The position numbers and the translations under genes were made by a program. A stretch of DNA of 30,000 bases from Chara braunii. Lineage: Eukaryota; Streptophyta; Charophyceae; Charales; Characeae. This document shows positions 1 through 10,063 of this stretch, piece by piece. The DNA is taken from contig BFEA01000517.1 in the NCBI GenBank assembly GCA_003427395.1, positions 217,001-247,000 on the forward strand, in the 5' to 3' direction. Below the pieces are notes generated by a model, which was not told the DNA's origin, ran no database searches, and saw only the letters and a program-made list of their open reading frames with translations. The first letter of the stretch is position 1. Every line of letters starts with the position of its first letter.

Positions 1-124
1 CAAGAATCATTCTACTTAACTAATCCTTAGTCTACCCCTAAGTCTGTGCCTAAAGAAAAGGTTGACCTTTGACATAACCTCCTTTATGTAAAGTGGATTG
101 TCAGAGTCGTCACCTGTCAAAATA

Positions 125-760
125 TAATCTAACTCCTCTAAACAAAGAAAATTTCGGCAGCGCTTCCCGTAGGAAAAGTGCCTTCACATAATTTATACTA
201 ACTCAAATATGAAAATAAAAACAGTCTTTAACTTTGAAAAGTAAATTTTTTTTCTAACTCCTTGAATTAGTAAAAATTTGGGCAGCATTTCCTTTAGACA
301 AGTAGACTTCCCAGATTTTTACTAAGTCAGATATGAACTCAGAAACAAGACCTCAGTTCAACTAAGATAAAATTTAACTAAATCAGTTCAACTAAGATAA
401 AATTTAACTAACTTCTTAGATTTGTAGAAATTTCGGCAACGCTTCTCTTAGAGAAAGTGTTATTCCAAGATTTATACAAAGCTAAGTTCAAAATCTAAAG
501 CAATTTTGGCTTCTCAAGGTCCAATTTCGTTTAACTCCCTGAATTAACAAAAATTTGGGCAACACTCCCTTTTGAAAAAGAGGTTTTTCTATATTTTTAC
601 TAAATCAAAAAGTCAGAAAAATCGAACTTGAAAAAAATAAAATTTGACTAACTCCTTGGTTTTGTAGAAATTTCGAAAGCGCTTCTCGTAGAGAAAGTGA
701 CCTACCAAGATTTATACAAGACCAAGTATAACAAAAGATCCCAGAAAATGCAGAAATTGA
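125..760. repeat. Degenerate tandem repeat, AAATTTCGGCARCGC family
   Basis: Five units carry an AATTTCGGCAGCGCTTC-like core at about 149, 274, 427, 548 and 667. Each is preceded by a TAACTCCTT/GAATTA-like stretch, and most are followed by a variant of AGAAAGTG then CCAAGATTTATAC. Units 1, 3 and 5 (TTTCGG or TTTCGA) alternate with units 2 and 4 (TTTGGG), suggesting a two-unit higher-order period of roughly 240-280 bp. An inner 30-bp direct duplication lies at 354-413. No coding potential is visible. The same core recurs in reverse complement at 9.7-10.0 kb and 19.4 kb. Confidence 0.7.
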
Positions 761-969
761 AACTAACTCCTATGACTCTAGCACGTGGCGAGCAACTAAA
801 GCAGCTGCCTATCAAACTAAAACTCAGACTAACTAGTAGCCTCACTTAGTCTCATGCAGGCCAAACCACAAAGGCAATTACTCCCACCATCCTGAAAATC
901 AACTTATCAAACATAGTTCATGGTCTCTCAATGATTTATCCCTCTATACCCAACTTACATAAGGCATAA

Positions 970-1636
970 AGCTAGACCACTCAAGCTTATGGAACATGTC
1001 TAGCTCAACCATTGAGTATACACAAACACAGGACACAACAATTTTTTCCTTTTTTGGGCATATGACTAAGCCACCCTAGTCGCCCTGAACTGTTTAAGTA
1101 TCCCAACTTTATATAATTATCTGCATTTAGTCTTTTGAGGTAGCATATAATTGAACCGATTATCTTTAGGTCAAGATTCAGTCTGACCCTTCGTACCACA
1201 AATTTATTCTTAATTAGTACTTTCTTCAGTTGGTGATAAGCTATAGTCAGACCACCCAAACTTATGGAACCATGTCTGACTAGCCTGTTCATAAGGAGGA
1301 TAGTTACAGATTATAGCCAAGTTATAGCCTTCTGGTTCCAGCATGTGCGTGCCATTGGACCAAGAGCACCCAAACTTATGGAACATGTCTTGGTCCTCAG
1401 CCTGGTTCGTTTCTCTTAAGACCAAAGCAGGAAGAGGATGAGTCACCCAAACGTATGGAACATGCTCAGACCTCCTCGTTCAGAAACTAAAAAAACTGAC
1501 AAAAAACTAAACTAAACAAGGCGACCAAACCACCCAAACTTATGGAACATGCTTGGTCCCTGAAAAGTCATTCACATTCAACCGTCACAAGTCAGAGCAA
1601 CTAGACCATCCAAACTTATGGAACATGTCTGGTTCT
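970..1636 (+). repeat. Array of six stem-loops with a constant loop and variable stems
   Basis: A 20-21 nt core, CACCCAAACTTATGGAACAT with small variations, occurs six times, beginning near 978, 1253, 1367, 1444, 1531 and 1607. Each copy is flanked by two arms complementary to each other but different from copy to copy. Arms are 970-977/998-1005 (8 bp), 1244-1252/1274-1282 (9 bp), 1357-1365/1388-1396 (9 bp), 1439-1442/1465-1468 (4 bp, with a further GAGGA/TCCTC outside it), 1523-1528/1553-1558 (6 bp, plus an inner C-G pair) and 1599-1606/1627-1634 (8 bp including one G-T pair). A seventh, degraded core without clear arms lies near 1671-1690. No protein is apparent. The function is unknown. 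Confidence 0.8.
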
Positions 1637-1690
1637 CCAGGCAATTCAAAAAATAAACATAGCACTGAGCCTCCCCAAACTTATGAAGAC

Positions 1691-2780
1691 TTACCCAGCC
1701 TTTGGTAGACCCAGTCAGACTCAAGCAATGCAACCTTTCTCCCACCCTTCCCCCTAGTGCAATCCCACAATCTACTTTCAGTCAAACATTAAAACTGAAA
1801 CTGACTTTGCGCATAAATTCGTCCTCCAATCTGCTTTAAATCATGTCCTGAAAGTCAAGCCAAAGTCAAAGTAGGGATGCAGGCAATATACATAGTAAAA
1901 ACATGACAAGAAATACAAATAGGGGTTCTAAATGGGTTTATAGAAGGAGATGAAAGGTAACCTCTCAGTTCCCTGCCTCCAGAACCCCTCCTGAGTTCTG
2001 GCAGACCTCCCGCAATCGGTGGGCTGATTCCCCACAGAGTCTTGCTGCGGTCCTACGGTTTGCAATCCCGCCTGCCGCCTTCCTCTCGGAACAGGATTAG
2101 ACTTAGAGTAAGAAAGACGGAAGGAGGGGCTTAAGACTCTCGAGTCTCGAGATACAAGAGGGGGACAACTCAACTCCTAGGAGAGGGCCTTGTAGCCTTG
2201 TATCGCCTGAGGGCCCCGCAATGATGGCCTGACAGCAACAACTTGGTCAAAGATGAAATAAAACCACCAAAGTAATCCTTCTGACGACCTCCTACTTCAT
2301 AATGATAACCCCCTTCCGCTACTTTACTTACTTCCTCAAATTTTCAGCAATAAACTTCCTCCTCAAGGCCAAATCACAGCATCCCAACTTAGGATGTTCC
2401 GCTCACATAGCCCATGCCTGTCCTCTACTCTGAAGAATAGGAGTAGACTGTGAATTGTGTCGCAGTGCGTAGTGAAAAATGCAGCAAGTACGACAATGCC
2501 ACCGTAGCACAACAATCGTTGCTGCAGCACAACAGTTGAGGCAATTGCGGAGCGCACGGCAAAAGAGCAGCAGAGAATGCTGCAGCTTCGCAGCCTGCTC
2601 CTCTCTCCTCGGGTTCACAGCTGGCCGGTGTATTGACCAACCACTAATGTTGCAATCCCACTAGGTGTGTTTCCAAGCCTGCTGCTCACTCCTTTCTGCT
2701 TGGCTGAGTAGCACCCTCAATCAGCCGGTAGATCTCCCCTCCCACTGCCTCACTCTCACCACTCCTTTCGACGGGACGGG
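1691..2780. other. No recognisable gene
   Basis: Only short overlapping reading frames on both strands occur here, without recognisable domains. I see no RNA gene and no repeat unit shared with the rest of the window. Confidence 0.5.
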
Positions 2781-3730
2781 CAATGCAGTCGCCAGTAAGT
2801 AGGTCTCTGCAGTCTCGCGACCCTTCCTTTAGCCACTTCGCTACGTGGATGAACAACGCACCTTCAATAGGCAAGTCTGCAGGCTAGCTGCTCATCTCTT
2901 TGTCACTTCTCTTCGTCAGGAAGAGCAGCGCCCCAACACATGGGTAAAAATCCAAAATGCGGCCGGCTTGCAGTCCCTGTTCCACAAACTGGTCAGTTCT
3001 CTCTCCTGCAGGTAGGTATTCAACCCCCGTGGCCCACCTCTAACTGTTCTTAGGCGTCGAAATGATCAGTCCCTTCGACCAGCAAGCAGTACTTCCGCCC
3101 TCACGATCTGCTCCTTGATTCCGCAGTTGACAGGGAAAAACGGTGAACCTGTCAGCGATGGAATGAGCAATGCATCACGCGACAAGTGGGTCTACAACTC
3201 TGTGACTCCCCTCCTTCTCTGCTCCTGTTCAACGGGGTAGATAGAGCCACAACCAGCAAGTAAGTCTTCAATCCCGCTGTTTGTGACCTCCCCCCCCCCC
3301 ACTAACCTTGCTGTTCTATGCAGCAAAACGGCCAGTGCCTTGCCGCGTCTGCCCCTTCTCGCTTCGTACATAGGCACTCTGACTGTGAACCTTGGGCAGG
3401 TGAGTCTCTCCCCCACTTATGCCTTTCTTACTTCATTCGGTCTTTCATGCGACACCGAATCGAATCTTTCGGGAACCCATGGCTTGTTGGCGAGCATAAT
3501 CGGATGAATCCTCCGCTCGAGCATGGCAACATGTGCATCTCCTCGATTACATTCGTCCCCAGGTAAGTATCACTCTCCTTGCCCTTATCTTTGTTGCTCC
3601 TCCAAACTATTTCAGTCGCGCTCCCTCGCTATCTTAACCGCGCTACCTCGTTACCTTAGCCGAGCACATCCGCTGCGGCACGCGCTTCCAACTGCGCTCG
3701 TTCCATGTAGAGGGACCAGGTGATCCCCCG
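2780..3730 (+). other. Stretch with recurrent GTAAGT-like motifs, no recognised gene
   Basis: Motifs resembling plant 5' splice sites or a degenerate repeat core (CAGTAAGTAGGTCT, CAGGTAGGTATTC, GCAAGTAAGTCTTC, CAGGTGAGTCTC, CAGGTAAGTATC) recur near 2794, 3008, 3256, 3397 and 3560, each followed by pyrimidine-rich sequence. The pieces between them have no clear protein homology. A short segment at 3497-3530 resembles 21549-21582. It may be a decayed repeat or remnants of a spliced transcript; I cannot tell which. Confidence 0.3.
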
Positions 3731-5560
3731 CCAGAGTATGGATAGGTTCACTCACTTCTTACCACCTATCCTTATTGCCCCTACCTTCAATCTAAATATC
3801 TTATTCCCGCCGCCTCGGTCCAGGTCCCCCGTTCCATACCTTGATATGCAAAGAGCGGCTGAAGGACGACTGAAATGGCGAGTTTTAGTTTGTTTCTTCT
3901 CCTGTGCCAAAACTGACACTCTCACCCCTATCCTGACATCTCCAATCAAGTCGTTTTTCCTTGGTACCCCGAACTAACTACTTTCCTCACTCGATTCTGT
4001 TGAGAATCGGGTGGGATGGTTGCTTCCTCGTTATCTCCATATCCACTTTCGTCATCCCTCCACGCACTATTTTTCTCACAGATCTACTTATCCACTGACT
4101 TTCCCTTTAATTCCAACGTCGTCATTCGATTCGTCGGGGGTAAAAATCCCGGTATCACACCTTTCCTCTCTCGATTCCACTCCGGATCGAGAGAGTTATA
4201 ACTCCTTGACCACGCCCGACTCACTTTTCACCATCCGATTTCTTAATGCACCTGGCGTGAATCCGCGTCGGGTTCATTTCGCCACCTTCATCCCTTGCTC
4301 TCGCCCTTCGCTCCGCTACATGTCTCCCCTACCGTTGCTAACGCAGCGCCTCGTAGCACCGACCCAATCAGCACCAGACAGTCTGGCTCCTTCGATAGCA
4401 GCAGTGCAGCTGTGCCCCATCGGTAGTCACGCAACATCTCGTAGCAATGGCTCGGCAGAGCCCAACGCAAACCAACGTCGGGTTCAACCTCTCCCCTTCC
4501 CGATGTTTCCCTGCTTCAACTCTCTGTCCCTTCCTGCTAGCGAACCCAGCATCCAGCACACAGTGGTCCGACAGTGCCCGGTCAACCTGGTGATTATGCC
4601 TATTTTAGCGGTTTTTCGCTCCCACACCCAAGTCCGATAAACGACTTGCCCCGGCCGGTGCTGGTCTATATGAAACAACCCAACAGATGCCAACAGATAT
4701 GAGAAGCCGGCTGATAGTCAGAGCTCACCGACCGATGCGGCCTTCATTCTCTGGCTACCGCGATTACTCTGATTCCTAAAAGAGTGGGAGGGCGCGGCCC
4801 TTGCTACGACCTCTATAGTACGAATCTTGGTGAATCTGGTCCTAATACAGTTCTAGGTGGTGACAGCAACCGTGCAGATGGGGACTTAAGGACCTTCATG
4901 GATTGAGGTTCTATGTGACCAGCCGCAGTGTCTTGCATACGGTCCTTACCACCTTGCCCTGAGCCGCTGGACACCTTTCGGGTCCCAACGGACTTGTTTT
5001 CTCTCCCTCTGTCAAAACTTCTCACAGCAACTCCACCTAGACCAGTTTTGACGAGGCATTGGTCTGTAGTCCTCACAACGATCTCCCCCATACCACGCTC
5101 ATGCTTCCGCCTCGCCCTGCTCACTCCTTTTGCCAAGTTGCGATCTAGCCAGGATGCCGGACGGGGTACACAAATAACAAAACCGTGGTTGCGGAAGCAA
5201 GAACTCGCTAAGGGGTGAGAAAGCAATGAGTATTCAGATAGGGCTTTGAAGGCCAAGGTGAGGAAGGTTTCATGGGTGAGCAACTGCCGCAACGGCCACC
5301 CCATAGTGCCTTTTGCCTCTCCTTGCTACTGCCCTGACATGCAATCATTCGTTCGGAAGTCCGATATCGTAAACAACAAAGCAAGGCTCAATCCTAGGTT
5401 TAGTATTTTACGGACACTTAAATAAACTAGTACTTCACGACGCGCGAATCTACTAAAAACACTCCGAAGCCACCTCGTTGTCAATACCGGTTATCCGTAC
5501 GTACGCACAGGCCACACGTAAGTACACTGGAGAGTAGGTTAACAACAGTTGTATTTTTCA
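3731..5560. other. No recognisable gene
   Basis: The longest open frames are 4011-4640 on the plus strand (209 codons) and 4813-5304 on the minus strand (163 codons). Neither shows a domain or motif I recognise. The first is rich in Ser and Pro, and short frames overlap it on both strands, as expected of chance frames in GC-moderate DNA. Confidence 0.5.
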
Positions 5561-5574
5561 TCACCACTTTTAGA

Positions 5575-5948
5575 CACCCTTCACCACTTCAGCCTGCCTA
5601 AACAAGTGGTTTTCAGGGTATTCGGACCTTTCACCACTTCAGGACCATTCAGGTTTGAAAATCCTGAATGGTCCTGAAGTGGTGAAAGCTTTGAAGACCC
5701 TGAAAACCGCCTGTTTAGGCAGGCTGCATCCTCAAATGGTGAAGGGTGGTTTTCATGGTCTTTAGACGTTTCACCACTTCAGGACCATTCAGGATTTTCA
5801 AACTGCACAAAACTCTCACTTGACCACTTCAGGACACCCTTCACCATTTCAGGATACAGTCTGCCTAAACAGGTGGTTTTCAGAGTCTTCGGACCTTTCA
5901 CCACTTCAAGACCATTCAAGATTTTCAGACTGCTCAAAACTCTCACTT
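5575..5948. repeat. Foldback repeat with direct partial copies
   Basis: The left arm (5575-5653) and right arm (5663-5748) are inverted copies around a 9-nt spacer. The innermost 24 bp on each side (5630-5653 and 5663-5686) are perfectly complementary; farther out, small indels and mismatches appear. Further copies in the same orientation as the left arm follow at about 5779-5820 and 5828-5948. All share the word TTCACCACTTCAGGACCATTC or close variants. Transcription would give a long hairpin RNA. No protein-coding content is recognised. Confidence 0.8.
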
Positions 5949-6684
5949 CATAATTTTCATTCCTTAATTTTGAGTTACCCGATAACCGCTTGTGGTACAC
6001 CGATCAGGAGATAAGATCCTTTTAATCCTTAGTTTAATCAGAAACAAAAACTTGGCCGGCGATCACGCCGACTCTTCAATCATTAATAGGAAAAAGATCA
6101 CGCGCGCCTCAAAACTGCGCGCCCATACACTCTCTATCTTAGTCAATCGTCCCGTCAACGTAAATCACATACGCAGCCGCGCTCTCGCGCGTAATACTTA
6201 AAATTTTAAACCGAACTTATTTTTCGCCACTTGCAAAAACCATGGCTGATACCCTTGTAAGGGTATTCGCATCAACAGCGTTAGACTGCGCCATCATCAT
6301 CAACCCCAGATGCCGACACCCTCCTGAACGACGTGCAGTGTGAAACAAAACCGAATGAAACTGCCGACACACGCCGCCCTGTGCACGGCAACCCACAGCG
6401 AAACAGCCATCGCTGCTTCAACTCGCCAAATCTGGAAAACGGCCCCGCACGCACAACGACCCCGACTCAGACGACCACCCCTTCCAGGACAATACGCCTC
6501 CGCGTCGTCTACTCTGATTTCTCGCCTGCTCCCCACGTCGTCCACTCCAATTTCTCGCCACAGTCACGTCATCGCAGTCGCCCGCTCCGCACAGCTGGCC
6601 GTGTTCACTGCGTACCCATTCTCTCGGCCAGTGCGTCCCGCAGAATGAGCGCATCCCCTGTCGACGACTCCATACACATTGGCC
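5949..6684. other. Flank of the Harbinger-like element, no recognised gene
   Basis: CpG-rich, moderately GC-rich sequence. Open frames at 6333-6782 have no recognisable domain. This may be the 3' non-coding part of the minus-strand transposon, but I could not identify terminal inverted repeats. A short perfect palindrome with 8-bp arms around GT lies at 6249-6266. Confidence 0.35.
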
Positions 6685-7998
6685 TCAAGCGCCGCTGCAT
6701 CCCAAGATCCACCTGCAACGTACACCATCCAGCCCGACCTCCCACAGTAGATTGTCGTCAAACGGGATACCCCCATTGGTGAGTATGTTGTGCAGAATGC
6801 AGACGGTGACGAACTTTTGCGGCAACGTGTCGATGTTCATCTTCTGCGAGCGAAGGAACAACCTCCACATCCCCTTCAGTTTGCCGAACTTGAAAGCCCT
6901 GTCAACTGCTCCCCTAACCGTCTTTTGCTTATTGTCGAAGCGCAACTCCGACGGGTGTTGTGAGAGACTGCCGTACGGGACGACTACCCATTCAGAGGGG
7001 GGATAACCATTGTCACCAAGCAGATACCCGTTCGTCTGCACATCGAAAGGCAGCATAACAAGTGGCCCAGTGAAAAGTTCCCCTGCCTCAACTCGCACCT
7101 ATTAACTCGATAGGTTCACAACCCTCACGTCGTGGCATCTTCCCGGATAACCGACGAACACATCCAGCACGCGCAAGTTCAGATGGACAACGACCTGCGC
7201 CTGGACAGAGAAACGTCATTTTCTATCGTAGTAGTCCTCCCTGGGGCAATTCGTTGGCTTGTCGATGAAGATGTGGGTGCAGTCGATGCACCCATGGCAG
7301 TTAGGGAAACCCTTGTCAGCGAAAGCGCGCAAGATGACCACCTTCTGCAGCCCCGTCGGCTAGGATATCTTGTCGGGGTACGCACTCAGCAACGCCGCAA
7401 TTACATCTTGCACAACCACCAACCCGGAAGATCTGCCAATGTCGAAGCTGCATGTCCCGCTCTCGTACGTCTCCCCCGACGCCCACCTTAACAAAGCGTA
7501 CGCGATAATGTGGTCAGGCTGGAGGGACTCCTTATAGAAAGTGACACGCCGTTCAAGGAAGGGAGACAAGGCTTTCGTGATCTCTCGGAACACACGTGGC
7601 GACATGTGCAGCTTGTCCTTGAAGTAGTCTGCCGTCGCGTCGTCGCATTGCCGCAGATTCTCCCACGTCCCACTTGTCCATCGCTTCATCCACCACCTGG
7701 GTGTCGCTCTGGGAAATGCTCCACACCCCACGGTGTAGTACACCTGCAGCACGACGTCGCAAATGGCACCACTGTCCTCTCCCTCCACATTCATGGACTG
7801 CAGCGTCCTCTTTCGCTGTGCGTGAATGGCCGCTCTCATCCTCCCCTCGCTCCTCTGTAATTGACACCGGAAGAGGATGGCGTTCACGGTCGTTGCCACC
7901 GCCGTCCTCTCCGCCTTGCTCAGTGTGTCACGGCCCGCCTCCCCGTTCATGGCCATCGCCGAAACTGGTACTGTCAAAGTGGGTGTCGCCAAGTGCAA
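6685..7998 (-). pseudogene. PIF/Harbinger-type DDE transposase (HARBI1-like), broken
   Basis: Read on the minus strand from about 7998 down to 6685, this matches the DDE_Tnp_4/HARBI1 family, nuclear enzymes that cut and paste PIF/Harbinger DNA transposons. The N-terminal part (7998-7360) has the family's helical block before the catalytic core, including the WASGETYESG region. A stop (TAG, probably from TGG) at 7360-7362 separates it from the core. The first catalytic Asp lies in CIDCTHIFID (around 7261-7293) and the second in GDNGYP (around 6999-7020). The third position, normally Glu in the ERAFGRLK-type motif, reads Asp (codon 6901-6903, in VDRAFKFGKLK). More stops interrupt the middle near 7222 and 7098. 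The DNA-binding (Myb/SANT-like) partner gene of autonomous Harbinger elements is not seen. The family call is firm; exact ends are uncertain. Confidence 0.85.
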
Positions 7999-8705
7999 AA
8001 GACTTCATGTGTGCCGGGCCGCACAACAGCGATGCTGCGAGTGCCGACCGAAGTGCATAGCGTACACGTCGACGACGAAGGTGCGCTTGCGAAGACGACA
8101 ACGATGGCGATCGTGTGGCGACGTGTCCGCTACTTCGGACGCGTACATGTACGTTCACCGTGCCCGTCGACACACAGCCGCCACCCCGTACCGAAACGCT
8201 TCCGCCGAGGAACGTTGCTGCCGTCAGCCGCAAGGGACGCCCACGCCGCCGTCAGTCGCTTGAGGAAATTCGAATTTTGAATTTTGAACCCAGGACTGCG
8301 CGCCTTTTTCGTGCCATTTATTTTTTTCCACCGCCATTTTTCAAATTCGCGACGCCCGTACGAGCTGGACCAACGATGCCGACACGGACACATCTTGCAG
8401 GACCAACCTCCTCCCCCCCCCCCACGTCCGCTTATCGATATATGAAGTTGGCCGTGGAAGGGCCCGAGGAGTCGTCCTCAAGGAACAATTCCGAGGATGA
8501 GTGGAACAACGACACAAATTTCCTCGGGCGACGACGGGAGAATTTCCTCGGGCCCCAAGGACAGCCCGAGGAGTGTCGAACAAGCCCATACATCAACATT
8601 ATCTTCTACTGCAGCAGTAGGCATCCAGCATCTTGAAGGCCATAATCCAGTGGTGATCTTGTTGCGCTTGGCTAACCAAGAGCTTGGTATCATCACTCCC
8701 CACTA
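7999..8705. other. Upstream flank of the transposase, no recognised gene
   Basis: Overlapping frames occur on both strands but none carries a recognisable domain. Between 8460 and 8580 several CCCGAGG/CCTCGGG words alternate in orientation (near 8461, 8521, 8547 and 8567), making short potential hairpins. The segment probably includes the 5' end of the Harbinger element. Confidence 0.35.
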
Positions 8706-9190
8706 ACCTACTCCCCCACCCCCCTCTCTCTCTCCTCCTCCCTCCACCGTCTAATCACTTTTTCTAACTCTACCACTCCTCTCTCCTCCTACCTCCCTTT
8801 TTTCATTATCTTCCACCATCCTTTCTCTGCTCCCCTCCCCACTCACCATCTTCTACTAATCTTTTTTACCCCTCTGCACCTTTCCCATCATTTTCTCTCC
8901 CATCCTCTCACCCTTCTCTCCCCCAACTACAACCCCATCATCCTCCCACCTTCCACTCCCATCTTTTTCTCTTTCTCACCTATTTCTCTCTTGCTTCTTC
9001 ACTTTTTCATCCCTTTCCCCCCCCCAGCTTTGAAGTTTTCTTTTTTTCTTCTTTTTGTCTTTCTTTTGATTTAACTTTACTATTTCTTCAAAAATTTGAA
9101 TTTTTTTCTTCTCTCTAATTCCTTTCCATTTTCTGATTTTTTATTTTTTTTATTTTGATTTATTCTGAAATTTTGATTTTTTCTGCGGCA
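8706..9190. other. Pyrimidine-rich then T-rich low-complexity tract
   Basis: The plus strand from about 8706 to 9030 is nearly all C and T, with runs such as CTCTCTCTCTCC, then becomes T- and TTC-rich to about 9190. There is no gene. It is a low-complexity sequence that could adopt triplex-type structures. Confidence 0.7.
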
Positions 9191-9205
9191 TCTTTAGATC
9201 TGGTA

Positions 9206-9723
9206 CAACGGAAAAATTTCCTAGAATTAAATAATCATTCTACAGTAAAATTACAATATAAATTTTAAATTTTCATTCCATTTTAAAAAATGTCATTTCG
9301 AATTTTAAAATTTTTCATCTTACTTGTAAACTTTCATTCCAAGAATGGGGTATCCCTTCTTATTTGAACTGCATGCTAGAGATGGAATGAAAGTCTGGAT
9401 GAGTTCATGAAGTGTTTTAATTGGACGGTCATTTTCTAAGTAAAGATTTTCAATCATAAATAGGTTAATCCAATCTAAATTAGAAGATATTTGTTGTAGT
9501 AGAATAAAAATTTAATTAACATAAACTCGTCCAAACTTTCATTCCATCTTGAACAAATAGATGTAGTTGGAAGGGAAAACTCATATTTAGATGGGAACTT
9601 ATCAAATAAAACTGAAAATTTTAGAATTGGACGAACAGTGAAATGATAATTTATAAATATGAAGGATTTTTTTTTTATGGAATGTTTTTTCATCTTTCAT
9701 TTCTCATGGGACTTTTTCTGTTG
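9206..9723 (+). mobile_element. MITE copy A, TA target site, Tc1/mariner-like (non-autonomous)
   Basis: A 518-bp AT-rich element without coding capacity. Its ends are imperfect inverted repeats (CAACGGAAAAATTTCC at the left; the right end in reverse complement reads CAACAGAAAAAGTCCC). It is flanked by TA on both sides (9204-9205 and 9724-9725). A related unit 140 bp downstream reads AGATCTGG-TA-GGACTTAG without the element (9853-9870), which is the empty site. Two inner inverted repeats of about 30 bp (9379-9410 and 9521-9549) give further foldback structure. A TA duplication is typical of Tc1/mariner-related (Stowaway-like) MITEs; the TIR sequence is not the classical Stowaway one. Copy B lies inverted at 26.2 kb. 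Confidence 0.85.
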
Positions 9724-10010
9724 TAGGACTTAGTGACCGTGTGGGGGTAACGAAGTGCTGCCGAAATTTTCTCTTTTCACCCCACTCTCTATACCTTACT
9801 TAGTCATATCCTTGCCGACACACTTCAACCCCATGGGGGTAATGACATTTTTAGATCTGGTAGGACTTAGCGACCCCGTGAGGGTAACGAAGTGTTGCTG
9901 AAATTTTCTCTTTTCACCCCTCTCTTCGCCCTACTTAGTCATATCCTTGCTGACACACTTCGACCCCATGGGGGTAATGAAATGTTGCCGAAATTTTTGA
10001 AAAGTTCAAC
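9724..10010. repeat. Tandem repeat, about 137-bp units
   Basis: Two units starting at 9724 and 9861 share GGACTTAG-GACC, GGGTAACGAAGTG-TGC-GAAATTTTCTCTTTTCACCCC, ACTTAGTCATATCCTTGC and ACACTTC-ACCCCATGGGGGTAATGA. A partial third copy of the last part follows at about 9961-10000. Read in reverse complement, the core AAATTTCGGCAGCACTTCG is the motif of the 125-760 array. Confidence 0.75.
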
Positions 10011-10059
10011 ACTTAGTCTCTTTTCACTCTCCACCTTCTTATTTATTTATTCATTTACT

Positions 10060-10063
10060 TATG
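10060..10063. repeat. Target-site duplication, left copy
   Basis: TATG immediately before the 5' LTR, matched by TATG at 19325-19328 directly after the 3' LTR. Four base pairs is short but known among gypsy elements. A 5-bp duplication with one mismatch is possible if the LTR ends one base earlier. Confidence 0.7.

Noticed and set aside
970-1636. Reading the hairpin array as a CRISPR array
   Set aside because: Repeats are 20 nt with complementary variable arms and irregular spacing of about 76-275 bp, there are no cas genes, and the context is eukaryotic.
4011-4640. 209-codon open frame on the plus strand as a gene
   Set aside because: No domain, low-complexity Ser/Pro-rich composition, overlapping frames on both strands, and no supporting context. 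Length alone is compatible with chance.
4813-5304. 163-codon minus-strand frame as a gene
   Set aside because: No recognisable motif. Its plus-strand counterpart is also open for 96 codons, and nothing links it to a transposon domain.
6249-6266. Palindrome ATACCCTT-GT-AAGGGTAT as the Harbinger terminal repeat or an operator
   Set aside because: It is a single compact palindrome. I found no matching copy on the other side of the transposase and no target duplication.
7132-8280. Plus-strand frames opposite the Harbinger transposase
   Set aside because: They are shadows of the minus-strand coding sequence, which has clear DDE motifs.
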